From contig NC_088297.1 of assembly GCF_032854445.1 (NCBI RefSeq), forward strand, positions 8,109,375 to 8,173,374: DNA of 64,000 nt, written 5' to 3'. The notes below the pieces were generated by a model. That model searched no databases. It was not told the origin of the DNA and saw nothing but the letters and a program-made list of their open reading frames with translations. This stretch comes from Liolophura sinensis (Eukaryota > Mollusca > Polyplacophora > Chitonida > Chitonidae). Positions 22,537 through 34,750 of this stretch are shown one piece after another (position 1 is the stretch's first letter; the number at the start of each line of letters is the position of its first letter). The position numbers were made by a program, and so were the translations under genes.

Positions 22537-25500
22537 ATGGAGAAGACAGGAGTAAACGGGCACAACCGTCGCCATGACAACGATCTCGGCAATGGATACC
22601 GAAAAGTGCCACTTGATGTTGTTTCGGACGAGGACACGGACTCTGACTCAGACACCCGCTGTGGAATCGGGGCGTGCAAACCGGGCTGTCTGCAAGTTTT
22701 CTCAAACATGGTCAGCTTTTCGCTTTATTACGGACTTTCCAGTTTGGTAACGTCAGCGCTGTCGATGTACCTGACGTCACAGGTAACGACGCTCGAAAGA
22801 CAGTTCGGGATGAGCAGTTCGGAGACAGGCATGCTGCTCAGTATGAACGACTTCGGCTTCTTGATCTTCGTTCTGGTTGTCAGTCATTTAACAAGATATG
22901 CCCACAAACCTCGAATACTTGGCGTTTGCGTGGTGGCTTTTGGCTGTTCTGCCATCTTTAGTGCTGTTCCTCATTTTATATCACCGGAGCCATTCATACC
23001 GGACAACAACAGTACTAACCTCACCGTCGCCATGCAACACCAGCTAACCGTGGACAAGTTCAGCGGCGAGAGCTTGTGTGTACCGAAAGTGACGTCACTT
23101 CGCACTGACCGCAACATGACGTCACCGCCTGATCAAATGTGCTCCCGTTCGGAAGAGCAGACAAAAGCCACGTCAAAGTTGATAGCTTTAGGCATCATAT
23201 CGGCGGGCATGTTCATGCAGGGAATAGCCAAGTCTCCACGGATGGCGCTCACCCAAACTTATATAGACGACAATGTTGTCAAAACAAAGACAGGCATTTA
23301 TATAGGTCAGTTACAGATTTCTTGAAGTTGGTAAAGCAAAACAAAACAAAAAAAGTTAAATTAAGCATCTTATGAAGATGAAATGTATTTTTAATATAAA
23401 ATTTAAAAGGAAAAGGGGAAATAAAAATGATTGGTTACGGACTTTGCCATAAGTTTCGTGAGCATGAGGTTTTGTAAGCTTTAAATATGGGTTTTGTAAG
23501 CTGTAAGTTTGGCCTTTGGCAGCTGTATGAAATCCACTGCTTGATTGTGAGACCATGTTACTTGTCTTCTGTTAAGCTCTAACACCAACTTGATTTTGGT
23601 GAACAATGGTATGATTAGCGAAAATGGCTTATATACATGCATATACAGGATATTACTTAAATGTGTTGTTTAACATTCAAAACATGTTCGACACTCTTTG
23701 GATAGCTAAAACTCTTACATCTACATCAATGATTTTGTTGCAGGTCTGATAGCTTGCCTATCGATATTTGGACCTGCTACAGCGTTTGCCGTCGGGGCAA
23801 AGATCAGCAGGATTTATGTGACGTTACAAGGTGAGATTAACGCGAGATTACGCGGTTAAGGCGTTGTTGTAACAAATAACCGTGAATATCATATCATATT
23901 TTGAAGTCCCCACAGACATACATACAATTCACAGCACGCGAAACTCTCTTTACTGGCACCAACATACTTTTGTTTTATGGTTGAACGTTTTCTGGATGAA
24001 CAATACCCACAAAGCGCCAAATAATTGCCAAGACACCCGGTAAAGTCCAGTTTTGTGCCCAGCATATCCACGTGTCCTTAATATCTAATAATTGCTCTTT
24101 TCTCTTAGCGATCTTTTTCTCTTATGGGCAATATCGGATTTTGGATGAAATGTTTACTGTCTCAGTGACTTGTTTCATCCTGGCAATATCTGTTTTTCTC
24201 GTAGTAGTATCATGTTTCATGGAGCACATTTCAAGTTTCATTTTGGCAAGGCCCATAGTTTCTCTATGGCAAAGTCTGCCTTCCTTCCATGCGCTTTCCA
24301 AGTGTATCCTACATTTGCTCTCTTTCCACAAACATCTAAAGCTAACGGTTGTTTCTCTGACTGAATGATTGATGGCGTGGGTGATGATTAAGAGGCCTTG
24401 AGTGATGGGTGTTTTATGCAATGCCCAAGAACTGTTCACTTTTGTGAGGGCAGCCAGGTACATCAGTCAGTGTGTTAGTTGTAACAGAATGCCTGTTGTC
24501 TGAGTGATGCAAGAATGTTTTCTTCTATTGCAACAGATTATTCTGTCAAAAATATCACACATATTCTATTAATTGATCATATAGATTCTATTAGACAAGC
24601 AGGATATTATGTTAAATATGACACAATATTGTGTTATAATAACAGAATACATTCTAACATCACTCAGACAACATACTTTCCGTTAAAATGAACGGAACAA
24701 TTTATTATTTCTATTGCGTGTACTTGTCAAGCTTTGTGACTGAAAGCTGAAGACGAAATAGAGAGAGTTAGATTCGAACGGGCGACGGTGGATTGGGAAA
24801 AGCTTAATGTCACTACTCTCAAAATAATCTGTTAAATTTATCAGATAAGATTGTTGCATGAGAGATGTAGTAAAATATTTTCTTATTGCAGCTGATTATT
24901 TTGTCAAATATACCACACGTATTCTGTTAATTTGACGTGAAAACTGTACCGGGCTAACAAGGTATTATGTTATTATTTATTTATTTGATTGGTGTTTTAC
25001 GCCCTACTCAAGAATATTTCACTTATACGACGGCAGCCAGCATTATGGTGGGAGGAAACCGGGCATAGCCCGGGGGAAACCCACGACCATCCACAGGTTG
25101 CTGTCTGACCTTCCCACGTACGGCCGGAGAGGAAGCCAGCATGAGCTGGACTTGAAGTCGCAGCGACCGCATTGGTGAGAGACCCCTGGGACACTATGCT
25201 GCGCTAGCGCGCTAACCGACTGAGCCACGGAGGCCCCAAAAAGGTATTATATTGAATATGACACATTATTAGATTATACTAAGGGAATACATTTTAGCAT
25301 ACGTCACTTAAACATCAGGTTTTCTGTTAAAGAGGACTGATTATTTTTTGAGTGTATATGTGTTGAGATGTGTTACAGCCTTAATTTTCTCTATCGCTGT
25401 TCGTTTATTTCAGACACTCACCTCTCGACAAAGGATCCCCGCTGGATTGGAGCTTGGTGGCTGGGATTCATCGTCTTTGGAATTGTGGCGATCCTCATTT

Positions 25501-28500
25501 CGGGACCTCTCTTCCTCTTCCCACGCCGCATGGTCATCAAGTCCAAGAACGTGGAAAAGCAACGCCATGCTCGAGCGTTACAGCTACAGAGGGACGAAGC
25601 ACAGGGGCTATTCGCCAAAGTGAAAGGTACCGGTCAGGGGCAAAAGTTTAGAATATACTGAGTAACACAAGATCTGGGGCGACAGATGTTTTCTCCCACA
25701 AATTTACAAATGGTCTTGTCTTCTCTCTCAGACTTCCCACTTATCTTGTTTTCTCTCATATATTTATTAGCTATCTTGTAATTTCTCTCAGATTTACTAA
25801 TTGTCTTCCCGAATACTTACAAATGATTATGTCTTCTCTGTTTCATTCACAAATCAGATCTACCGGTGGCTCTTTGGAGACTAGTCACCAACTTTACCTA
25901 CATTTCCATCCTCGTCGCCAGCACGTTAGATTTCTTCTGCATGGCCGGTGGTATTTCGTTTGCGCCGAAATTCTTTGAGGTTTACTTCGGACTCTCCGTG
26001 TACAAGGCCAACATGATCATGGGTAGGTATCTGATCACACAGAAACTCACCGTCTATCTTTTATGTCATGTGTAACATCAAAGATGGCGCCTCTTGTAGC
26101 ATGAGATCTTCACATATTAACGGGAAAGACGTAATCGTCCGTTACTTTTGAATCACAATCTGATCGGTTAGGGTCTGCAACGCTCGTGATTTTCAAACTG
26201 TATCTAATACCGCTTAACCTGGGGCTAGGGGCCGTAAAGGTAGCCATGCTCATTACATCAGCATGATGCCTTTATGAACAGTTGCAATTAAAGCGCGACT
26301 GAGATACTTGTTTAATTGTTATTTGACATGGAACTCATTCACGGACTACGAATTTGACCTTTGATGTGGAATTCATGCCTGGAATATTCATTGTCTGCCC
26401 GGCATCATTGAAAACTGATGACCGCTTCTCTCTTGTGTGTTACCGGCTTTATTTCTTATTTGTATAATTGCTTACATACCTTTGTCTTTGGGAGTTAGTG
26501 TTGAACGTTGTTTTGGAAATTGGTCTTGCGATTATCGACTTGGAACGCTTTTTACGGACTACGAATGGTATATGAATGTCGGACTTGACGCTTATATTTA
26601 TGATAATTCTTGCTCATAACGTCAACCAATAATAAAACGGCCACTGGAAAATAAATACTTTGTTTTGTTTGGAGGAAGTACATGTAAATATGTTGAGGAT
26701 GCCTACAATGAATTTCTTGATGAATAAGGAGCTTAAATGATTTATCTACATTGTTGTGTGTTGGTTTAAAATCTTAGTGATCCCCGGAGGAGCAGAGTTA
26801 TTGAAACTACGGGCAAGAGTACGTCACCATAACCTGAAGGGCAAGATAACAAATACTTACACGTTACTGTCTGTCATTGTCCTCCATGTATTTTGTGCTT
26901 CGTGAGGCTGATCCTAGGAAACTGGAAACGTGTTGATGTTGTTGTTGAAAACAAATCAAGACTGTCAGGGGTTGTCTGTAAGAAAGTTGTTCAAAAACTC
27001 ACCACAATCGGTTTCTGCGGTAGATGTGATTTGTACTCGCAGTCATGTTGGATCCTTAACAAAATAATTTTAAATCAAGAAAAAATTATGAAAGTCACAA
27101 CCCAAAAGAAACCGTAAAATACTTTTTTGGATATCCGACATGGCAGCGTTTGCAAGTGGCCTATAAACCGTTGGGCAGTGAACGCTTGTGGGTTTCTTAA
27201 AGAAAACTGAAAGTTATTGGCATTTTCTGTTAGTCTGTATACGTATATCAAATGTAGAATATGTTGGAAATGTTAGAAATAAACTACAAATGGTGAACAA
27301 TCTATAATTTACTCGTGGCTTGATTCCCTTGGGTTTTAAAGTCAGAGTGGATCTGGGCGATTCTATTGACCGCCAGTGACTTTACAAAGACTGATACATT
27401 TCTTAATCATGAATAACGTAAACCACCAATGACGTCACGACATTCTAATCAAACAAACAGATACAGAAGTAGCTAAATACAACGTTACATTTGGACATGG
27501 TAAAGATTTATATTAAAAGATATGTTCCAACTTCTTAAACAATAATAGAAAATGCATGTTGACCACACTGTTTGAAAAAAGTGAAACGAGGCAGTTCACC
27601 TATAATGACATATTGTTTTCTCCAAATTTCTAGGTACCACCACCATAGTCGCAGCGTCCACGGGCATGCTAGCTGGTGGGATCCTTACCACCAAGCTAAA
27701 ATTAAAGCTGGTCGGCTGTATCAAACTTATGATCGTTGCTCGCTCTATCTCGGGCATTATTTCCACCATTCCACTCTTCCTGGACTGTCCTCCACCTTAC
27801 ATTGAAGGCCTAGAGCAATACGGGTAAGCCTGACGCGATTGGAATTTCACAAATATGAACCAAAGCTTCACAAGTGTATACATTACAACCTTTACTTCGC
27901 TTGATCTCCGCACATAGCACAGTGTGTGTCAGACATATCTTTTGTCAACATCTGCCAATTCTGCTAAAACATTTTTGAATCTACCGCTTTCGTGGAAATG
28001 AGGACCATCATGTTTTGTATGGCCATTGTGTTCTCTGAAGTGAATTTTCGCTTCCTAGAATGCTAATCTAACGAAATCCATGGTTTGAAGGACGTATTGT
28101 ACTAGGGTTGATGATTTGAAAGGTCGACGTGAAGACAACACTAACACGAACATTAGCATTAACATGAGCAGTTGCTATAACTTTCTGCAAATTAGTCAAA
28201 ATGTTTAAAAATTTGGAAGTTTCTAATAGGTTATACGAGTAGAAAATCTTATCTTAACATGGTCACCAAAACTACACGAGAGTATAAACGTACTCTTTTT
28301 CCCTGCAGATAGAAACACAGTAGTTTGCGTTCGTTAATTGGTTGAAAACTCTGAGAAACAATACAATCATTGTTTTCTCACAATAGAGCTCCTCGAGTTC
28401 TCAACCGACTGAAGTAAATAAAGTGTCTAATATCTAAACTAAAGGACAAACCAAATAAACAACAACCGGGACGAAATAATATTTATTATTTAATAGTCAT

Positions 28501-31500
28501 ATATAACTGCCTTTTTTGTGTTTCGCAGTCCTATGAGCATGTTTTTTGATTTGTGCTTGTTTGTCTTAAAATTCCTGATTTCTTTCAACAAGATAAAATA
28601 TACCTCGAAATATTATGTGGTTTTTTTTGTTTTGTTTTTTTGCATTTTTTGGTTTGTCAGGATGTCTAGCACATTCCCGCCTAGACCTCCAGTTAGCCAA
28701 AGCTCTTGTCTGGGGTGTTCATGTCATGGCTCTGCCTACTTTCCGGTCTGCGGATCCGATGGGCGGAACTACTTTTCCCCATGCGTGGCTGGGTGCTCTC
28801 AGAAAATGGTAAGACTGTTATAGACTGGTCAGATTTGAAATGACATGTAAGTATATATAGTCGTCTACTTACACAAGAGAACAGCATAATGTCTCCACTT
28901 TCGACGATACTACGATTAAGACTCGCCCCTTTCTGGTTCTTTTCTCCGCTTCTGTAAGGAGTATGTATGGACTATACTGTCTCCAGACATTGCCACAGGC
29001 TTAGCTTAGCAATCAGTTTAAATTAAACAAATTTTAAACAAGATGACGGAACCTTTTTTTTCAGGGCTATTTGTACAGCAACTGCACGTGTGTGTCCAAT
29101 ACAACAACAACATCAGCCCCCGAAATTTTGGGAGTGACAAACAGTACGGAGTTCACGGCCACACCCGGGCTTTGTTCCTCTGAGTGCAATCTGCTGACTA
29201 TTTTCATCGTGACACAGGTGATTGCGGCGTTTTGTGGGACGACGTCGGCCATGCCGCATACAGTTGCTAGTCTGAGGTGAGTCACATAACCTGAGTACAG
29301 TACACAACACTAGCCAACATCTACATGTAAATGTAAAAGCCACTGACATATATCACAAGATATGGTTTTATCAGAAATCCTAATATTAGGTATATATTTA
29401 TAGGTATATATTAGGTATATAAGAACATTACTTTCTTCAAATTTTAATTATTTATGTGTTTAATGGTTTATTATGTGGTTTTAAAAGCGTTTGATTTCTT
29501 TCTGATTTTGGATGCTGTCATTCTCATGTCGAAAGCCAACATTGCTTCTCTGCGAGGTGTTGCTGAAATAGTGCTAAAGCGGTTTTTATCCTTAATCATC
29601 TAGCCTCGGATTGATTCATCCCCAAACAGTAAATGAGAGCCTCAGTTTTCCCTCCACACACATGGCATCAAACCAATGCTCCATTAAGTCAATTAGAGTT
29701 ATGTCCCCTGAACCACCACAGCTTCCATTTGACGTTGAATCACAAAGAGCCTGCGCTAAACTTGTTTTCACAGACCCCAATTGTACCACGTGAATATGCT
29801 TTGCAACTCGTGAGTTAGGGACCATTTTATTTCCCCTGTTATACATTAGAACAACTAATACCAGTTTCCAGAGCAATAATTAGATTCATCTGTGGTTTAA
29901 TGTAGCGTCGCACTGAGCAATAGTTTGCCGGTGTTACATCACAGCAGGCCCATCAGTATTTGAAGTTTATTCATTTATTAACTGTCTTTTAACGGTTTAC
30001 CTAAGAACTTTCACCTGTGCAATGGCGGTCAGTTTTAAGGCTGGGTGAAACCGGATACACTAAGCGTAAAACCACCCTCCTTTGGTGAGTTACTGGTGAA
30101 CTTTCAAATGTGCCAGGTACATATACCTGTGTGTTTTATTTACTTAAGGCAAGTGGTGACAGCATATTCCATGTACAAGGCCGGGATTGAACTCGCGTCT
30201 TGTGGGCATTTTAATTAAAAGTCATGCACATTTCCACTGCGTTAACAAAAAACCTCTCCTTCGATATTTAAAGTGCTGTCTCAATGGAACAACATACCTC
30301 AATGTACTTTCACCATGAGAACCAGTGGTTTGGTCTGTCCCTAAATTTTGAGCTCTAGACAGAGATGTTCCCAGTCTGAATGATCTGAATCGTGATGGAA
30401 CCCTGGTGTCCTCCGGAACCCTGGTGTCCTCCGGAACCCTGGTGTCCTCCGGAACCCTGGTGTCCTCCTTATATGAGGTTGTTGCTCTGTAATAATAATA
30501 ATGAGTGAGTGAGTGAGTGCTTGGGGTTTGACGTCTAATAATAATGCGAAAATGTAATAGATATATTTCGTCCAATTTTACACCGAATGGATTCTCAGTT
30601 TATTGCAAAAAGCCTAGCTTTGACATGGGTGATCACACACCGTTGGATACCATTTTGTGATACACATACAAAAAACAAGATGTACATATATCCATTAATT
30701 TGATGTCACAGAGTGCCGGATATAATGGTAGTGGATGCCAGTAAACATTTATATTACGTTTTGCGATGTTTAATGCAAAAGTGGTTGTACAACTCTGGTT
30801 GTACGAATCCATAGCATTGGAGTTGTATGTTGAGAAAGTTTATATGTAGAAACTGCAGTCCATATCGTTTTGTTACAGAAGTGTGGAGGAGAGAGACAAG
30901 ACGCTGTCTGTAGGTTTGTCCTCTTTTCTGCAATCGGTCTTTGGTAAGTCCGTCTACATACGTGTCCGATTGTCACACTGTTCAAACAAAAAACCTCTAT
31001 TAAAGTGAATATTGGTAGGCATTAATGTGTAACCACGTATTAAGATACCGAAAGAAAATCTGTTTGAAAATTAGGGCCTACATATTTTACATTCGTGGCG
31101 TTAGTTCATAAACTGGGGCTATTGCATGTAGTTTAGTTCCGTTAATTAGTACCTCTGTTAAATTCTTAGTTGATTGATTAAATTATTACCAGTCATCAAA
31201 TCACTTAATTATTTGTAAAGGTAAATTTGTTGATTAATTATATTTTAATTAACATATTGATGAATAACCTTACATTTCTTTTCTTCAACCTTTTCGCCAG
31301 GCTGGATGTTGGGCCCTGTGGTATTCGGTTACATAGTGGACAGCACGTGTTCTCTATGGCACAACTCGTGCTCGAAACGAGGCTCTTGCGCTATATACGA
31401 CTCTTATGATTTGCGGAACAAACTGCACGGCATAGGCATCGGCGGCCGCCTCATCTGCATCGTCCTCTTCACTCTATGCCTGATACGATTGTTGTACACC

Positions 31501-31635
31501 GCCAAAGGGAAGGAGTTCGTCGAGCGGAGCAACAATGCGCATGCGCCAAAGGACGCAGAGGACGCCGAACAGAAAGAAAAAATGGTGGAACTGGAGGAGA
31601 CACATCTAGAACCTGTCAGAGTGTCTTCGCTATGA
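22537..31635 (+). CDS. Organic anion transporting polypeptide (OATP/SLCO family), OATP-A
   Basis: Nine coding exons: 22537-23305, 23744-23830, 25414-25626, 25858-26022, 27634-27823, 28661-28808, 29065-29276, 30879-30943 and 31301-31635. Phases run 1,1,1,1,2,0,2,1, and the sum (2184 nt) closes at TGA, giving 727 residues, usual for OATPs. The ATG lies in ACCATGG. OATPs are 12-helix plasma-membrane carriers for sodium-independent uptake of amphipathic organic anions such as hormone conjugates, eicosanoids and toxins. Evidence: the superfamily signature DPRWIGAWWLGF at residues 293-304; TTLERQFGMSSSETGMLLS near helices 1-2; TYIDDNV before helix 4; and a Kazal-like extracellular loop at 491-533 with CxxCxC, VCGSDG, C, C and CxC. 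The C-terminal helix is followed by an acidic/basic cytoplasmic tail. It cannot be placed in a vertebrate SLCO subfamily by eye. The introns carry SINE, MITE and minisatellite insertions. Confidence 0.95.
24494..24673. mobile_element. MITE-like element, 180 bp, intact copy
   Basis: The terminal inverted repeat TGTTGTCTGAGTGATGCAAG matches the complement of the right end with two mismatches over 24 bases. The interior is AT-rich and non-coding. It lies in intron 2 of OATP-A. Related copies are at 24852-25314 and 61531-62203. Confidence 0.75.
24852..25314. mobile_element. MITE-180 copy interrupted by SINE-A
   Basis: The left part (24852-24968) and right part (25251-25314) match the two halves of the 180-bp element, e.g. 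TATGACACATTAT against TATGACACAATAT. Removing the SINE and one target-site duplication leaves 181 bases, which agrees with the intact copy. Confidence 0.7.
24969..25240 (-). mobile_element. Full-length SINE-A in intron 2 of OATP-A
   Basis: Inserted antisense to the gene. AAGGTATTAT flanks it at 24959-24968 and 25241-25250. The head complement TGAGCCACGGAGGCCCC is intact. Confidence 0.95.
29975..30215 (-). mobile_element. SINE-D copy in intron 7 of OATP-A
   Basis: On the minus strand it ends with a worn tail domain (complement of TAAGAACTTTCACCTGTGCA) and begins near a B-box-like GAGTTCAATCCCGG at about 30180-30195. Confidence 0.55.
30397..30468 (+). repeat. 18-bp tandem repeat, 4 perfect copies
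   Basis: GGAACCCTGGTGTCCTCC is repeated four times without change in intron 7 of OATP-A. A short SINE-B tail fragment (reverse, 30503-30533) follows. Confidence 0.97.
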
Positions 31636-31741
31636 TTGAGTGTGACAAACTAAACAGTGAGACTAAATATGCTGTCTAAATGTTGAAAGCAAAAACTTCA
31701 ATCACCCCAGATGTTAACGTTACTATATTCTGTACATATAC

Positions 31742-31960
31742 AAGCATTCGTTGCAGTGTTTCCATGGACCATGCGCACAGACCATGCGCACGGACCTGGT
31801 AACTGTGATTCTCGTGCACCCCAGCTTAAATTCCTCGCCTTATGCTTGAAAAATGGGACATTAATCTATTCTTTTCGCCCTGCATTCACGCGCCGAAACA
31901 CTCCAACCTAGTTGAAATTTGTTTTAACGGAAGAGTTAACAGACGAATAATGGCAAACGC
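31742..31960 (+). repeat. Direct repeat segment 1 downstream of OATP-A
   Basis: Shares CAAGCATTCGTT, CAGCTTAAATTYCTCG, CGGAAACACTCCAAC-like sequence and GTAGTTGWAATTTGTTTT-like sequence, in the same order, with 32766-32942. Segment 1 has an extra ACCATGCGCAC doublet. Confidence 0.8.
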
Positions 31961-32095
31961 AGTATATGTATCCCTGTATAAACATGAAGAAATAGTATCC
32001 ATGTTAGAATAACTTCAAGCGCATTAACATGCATACGTGTCACGTAGAATATCGGTATGTAGAATGACTTCAGACGTAGTAACAGGTATTATTAG

Positions 32096-32221
32096 TTACA
32101 TGGTGACTCAGTGGTAGGATACGCAAATATATGGTGTCAATCATCATGATATTGGGCGAGACCAATATAAAGATTAGTGACAAAATATATTTGCGTATCC
32201 TATCACTGAGTCACCATGTAA
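32096..32221. mobile_element. Inverted-repeat element with 36-bp arms
   Basis: The arm at 32096-32131 (TTACATGGTGACTCAGTG...) is matched by its complement at 32186-32221 with one mismatch in 36 bases. The 54-base spacer contains a smaller inverted repeat, ATATTGG/CCAATAT. It has MITE form, but no clear target-site duplication was found. Confidence 0.8.
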
Positions 32222-32765
32222 CGAATTTATCCTGCACAGATCCATCAATTCGGTGCAGACAACTGGTGTATAAGCGAATCATTTCGGCGATGTGACCATT
32301 GTTGGACGCCAGCAAAGGGAGATAATGTACTCAGCAGACACATTTGACGTCGTCTGCAGATTCAAGAATATATCTGTACCTCACGTGACCGTTGTTGTCC
32401 AACGAAAAGCGGAGTATTTTTTTGTTTCATGCAGGATATATGTGTATGTCCACACGCAAAGATATCGTGCCGAAGTTAGAATGACTTCAGACATACGTAC
32501 ATGAGTATATTGTCTTTGTATGCATACATAAACATATGGCATGTATGACTCAATCATATTAGAGCGTGTATGGGTCATTTACACACGTAAGGAGCTCGTG
32601 TCTAAAGTAGGGTGAGTTAGGACTTCTAAAGGTGTGTTGGTGTCCATTTGCAGACGTGCATACATTGTATCCTACAAGTTACAATGACGTCCGACCATTG
32701 GTATGTATACATGTGTTACTTACAGACATAAAGACGTTGTGTCCATGTAATGATGTGTTTACACG

Positions 32766-32942
32766 CAAGCATTCGTTATAGTGTTTCGCACTGTCAATCC
32801 ACGCCAGCTTAAATTTCTCGTCTTATACTTGAACAGTGGAACATACATCCTGCATTCAGGCGCGGAAACACTCCAACGTAGTTGTAATTTGTTTTCTCAG
32901 AAGAGTAAACGTACGAATAGTCGCAAACGAAATCACGTGTCC
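32766..32942 (+). repeat. Direct repeat segment 2 downstream of OATP-A
   Basis: Second copy of the segment at 31742, about 1.02 kb further on. Between them, short related phrases such as AGAATGACTTCAGACRTA recur (32058, 32476), suggesting an old long-unit tandem array. Confidence 0.75.
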
Positions 32943-34295
32943 GTGGAAACACAGCATAAAGAGTTATGGGTCAGTTACAGACGCGATATTGACTTATTGC
33001 ATGGATCTATCTTCAGGAGTACAAACATCTCATATACATGTACGAATAAGATCCATTAACACATCAGCAGTCCACCAGATACCTCATTTGTTAGTAACAG
33101 TAATACCATCGTATGAATCAAATAGGCCAATGGGCAGGCATTCAGCGCACACGTGACTCAAAAGCCAGTGATAAAGTTAACATCAGTGTAAGATCAAACT
33201 TTAATATCCTCGTACATAAGTACGATGATGTCACCATGGAAATAATGCACCTTTAAACGCACAAGGTTAAATTTCGTGCTTGTTGCTCAACTGTTTGATC
33301 ACGGAGGGTATGTGGAATTTTTGCCACAAGGTTACGGCTTACTCCCGGGTATGGAAACTTAACAACAAAATTCCGTGAACCGAAATACACGAATATATTA
33401 GTTATAGAACATGGCCGCTGCAGAAAAATATTGGAGGCTATCAGTTATATGTTTAAATACCTACTCTTTGTCTTCTGTGTTGACTTTGGAAAGCGAATGA
33501 CGTATGCATGAGCTCTAATTAACGATTTTACATCAGGCCAGATATCTTCTTTTAATTATACAATAAATGATTCTGCCTGTAGTAAGTAGGCCTGTATTAT
33601 TGACTTTTCACTATTAATTTTCGATGCATTACATGAACAAGCATGTTTGCTTTCATGACGGTGCGCTCGAAAACTTTTCATTTAACGCAACATGGACACT
33701 CATGCATGCTGTATTGGAAGGTGCAGTATGTGTGCCAGTATATCCACGTATATGTTTTGGAACGGTTTTCTTTTGTGTAATGAAATGCATTTCTATTATA
33801 TGTAAATAAATAACGTATAAATCTATAGCTGTGATATTATAAATGATCGCCTTACCCCTTACTTTCTACATATGCCAGTATTAAAAATCATAAACATTAT
33901 GTGGTAGCTATCATAGAACTACAAAGATCTAAAAAGAGTGAAATGAACAGCGGTTTGTGCGAGAATATTTAGCCGTTGGGCAGATTGCACCTAACGACCG
34001 TAGGCTAAGATGATAGCAACTACCATGGCAACATACGCTTTTCACACGTGTCGCCATGGTAGACCTTGTAGTAGTTACAATCAACCCTCTACAATCGGCC
34101 TCATATGAAACCCGTATAATTTGATTTATTTATTTGCTTGGAGTTTCATGTAGTTTTCCTGAATAGCTTCTCTATATGATGAGAAATAAAAAAAAATCAT
34201 CAACTTGTCCAAAAGATCCTAGCAAAGGTAAAAATACAAGTAGTTGGCATAGAGTCATAATTCTTTAAAGACATAAAGTTAACATCCACATACTA

Positions 34296-34750
34296 CAACC
34301 AGCATTTTACGGTAATGTGCTTTTCTGCTACAACCATTATTTTACCGTAATATGTTATTCCGCTACAGCTATCATTTTACCGTAATGTGTTTTTCTGCTA
34401 CAATCATCATTTTACCGTAATGTGTTATTCCGATTCATCCATGATTTTACCGTAATGTGTTATTACGCAGAACCATCATTTTACCGTAATGTGTTTTTCT
34501 GCTACCACCATCATTTTACCGTAATATGTTATTCCGCTACAGCTATCATTTTACCGTAATGTGTTTTTCTGGTACAACCATCATTTTACCGTAATGTGTT
34601 ATTACGCAGAACCATCATTTTACCGTAATGTTTTTTTCTGCTACCACCATCATTTTACCGTAATATGATATTCCGCTACAACCATCATTTTACCATAATA
34701 TGTTATTCCGCTACAACCATCATTTTACAGTAATTTGTTATTCCGCTGTA
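34296..34750 (+). repeat. Minisatellite, about 35-bp unit, about 13 copies
   Basis: The core CCATCATTTTACCGTAATGT recurs about every 35 bases. Linkers alternate between TTTTCTGCTAC, TATTCCGCTAC and TATTACGCAGA, and part of the linker order recurs (starting about 34345 and 34520), indicating higher-order duplication. Confidence 0.95.
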
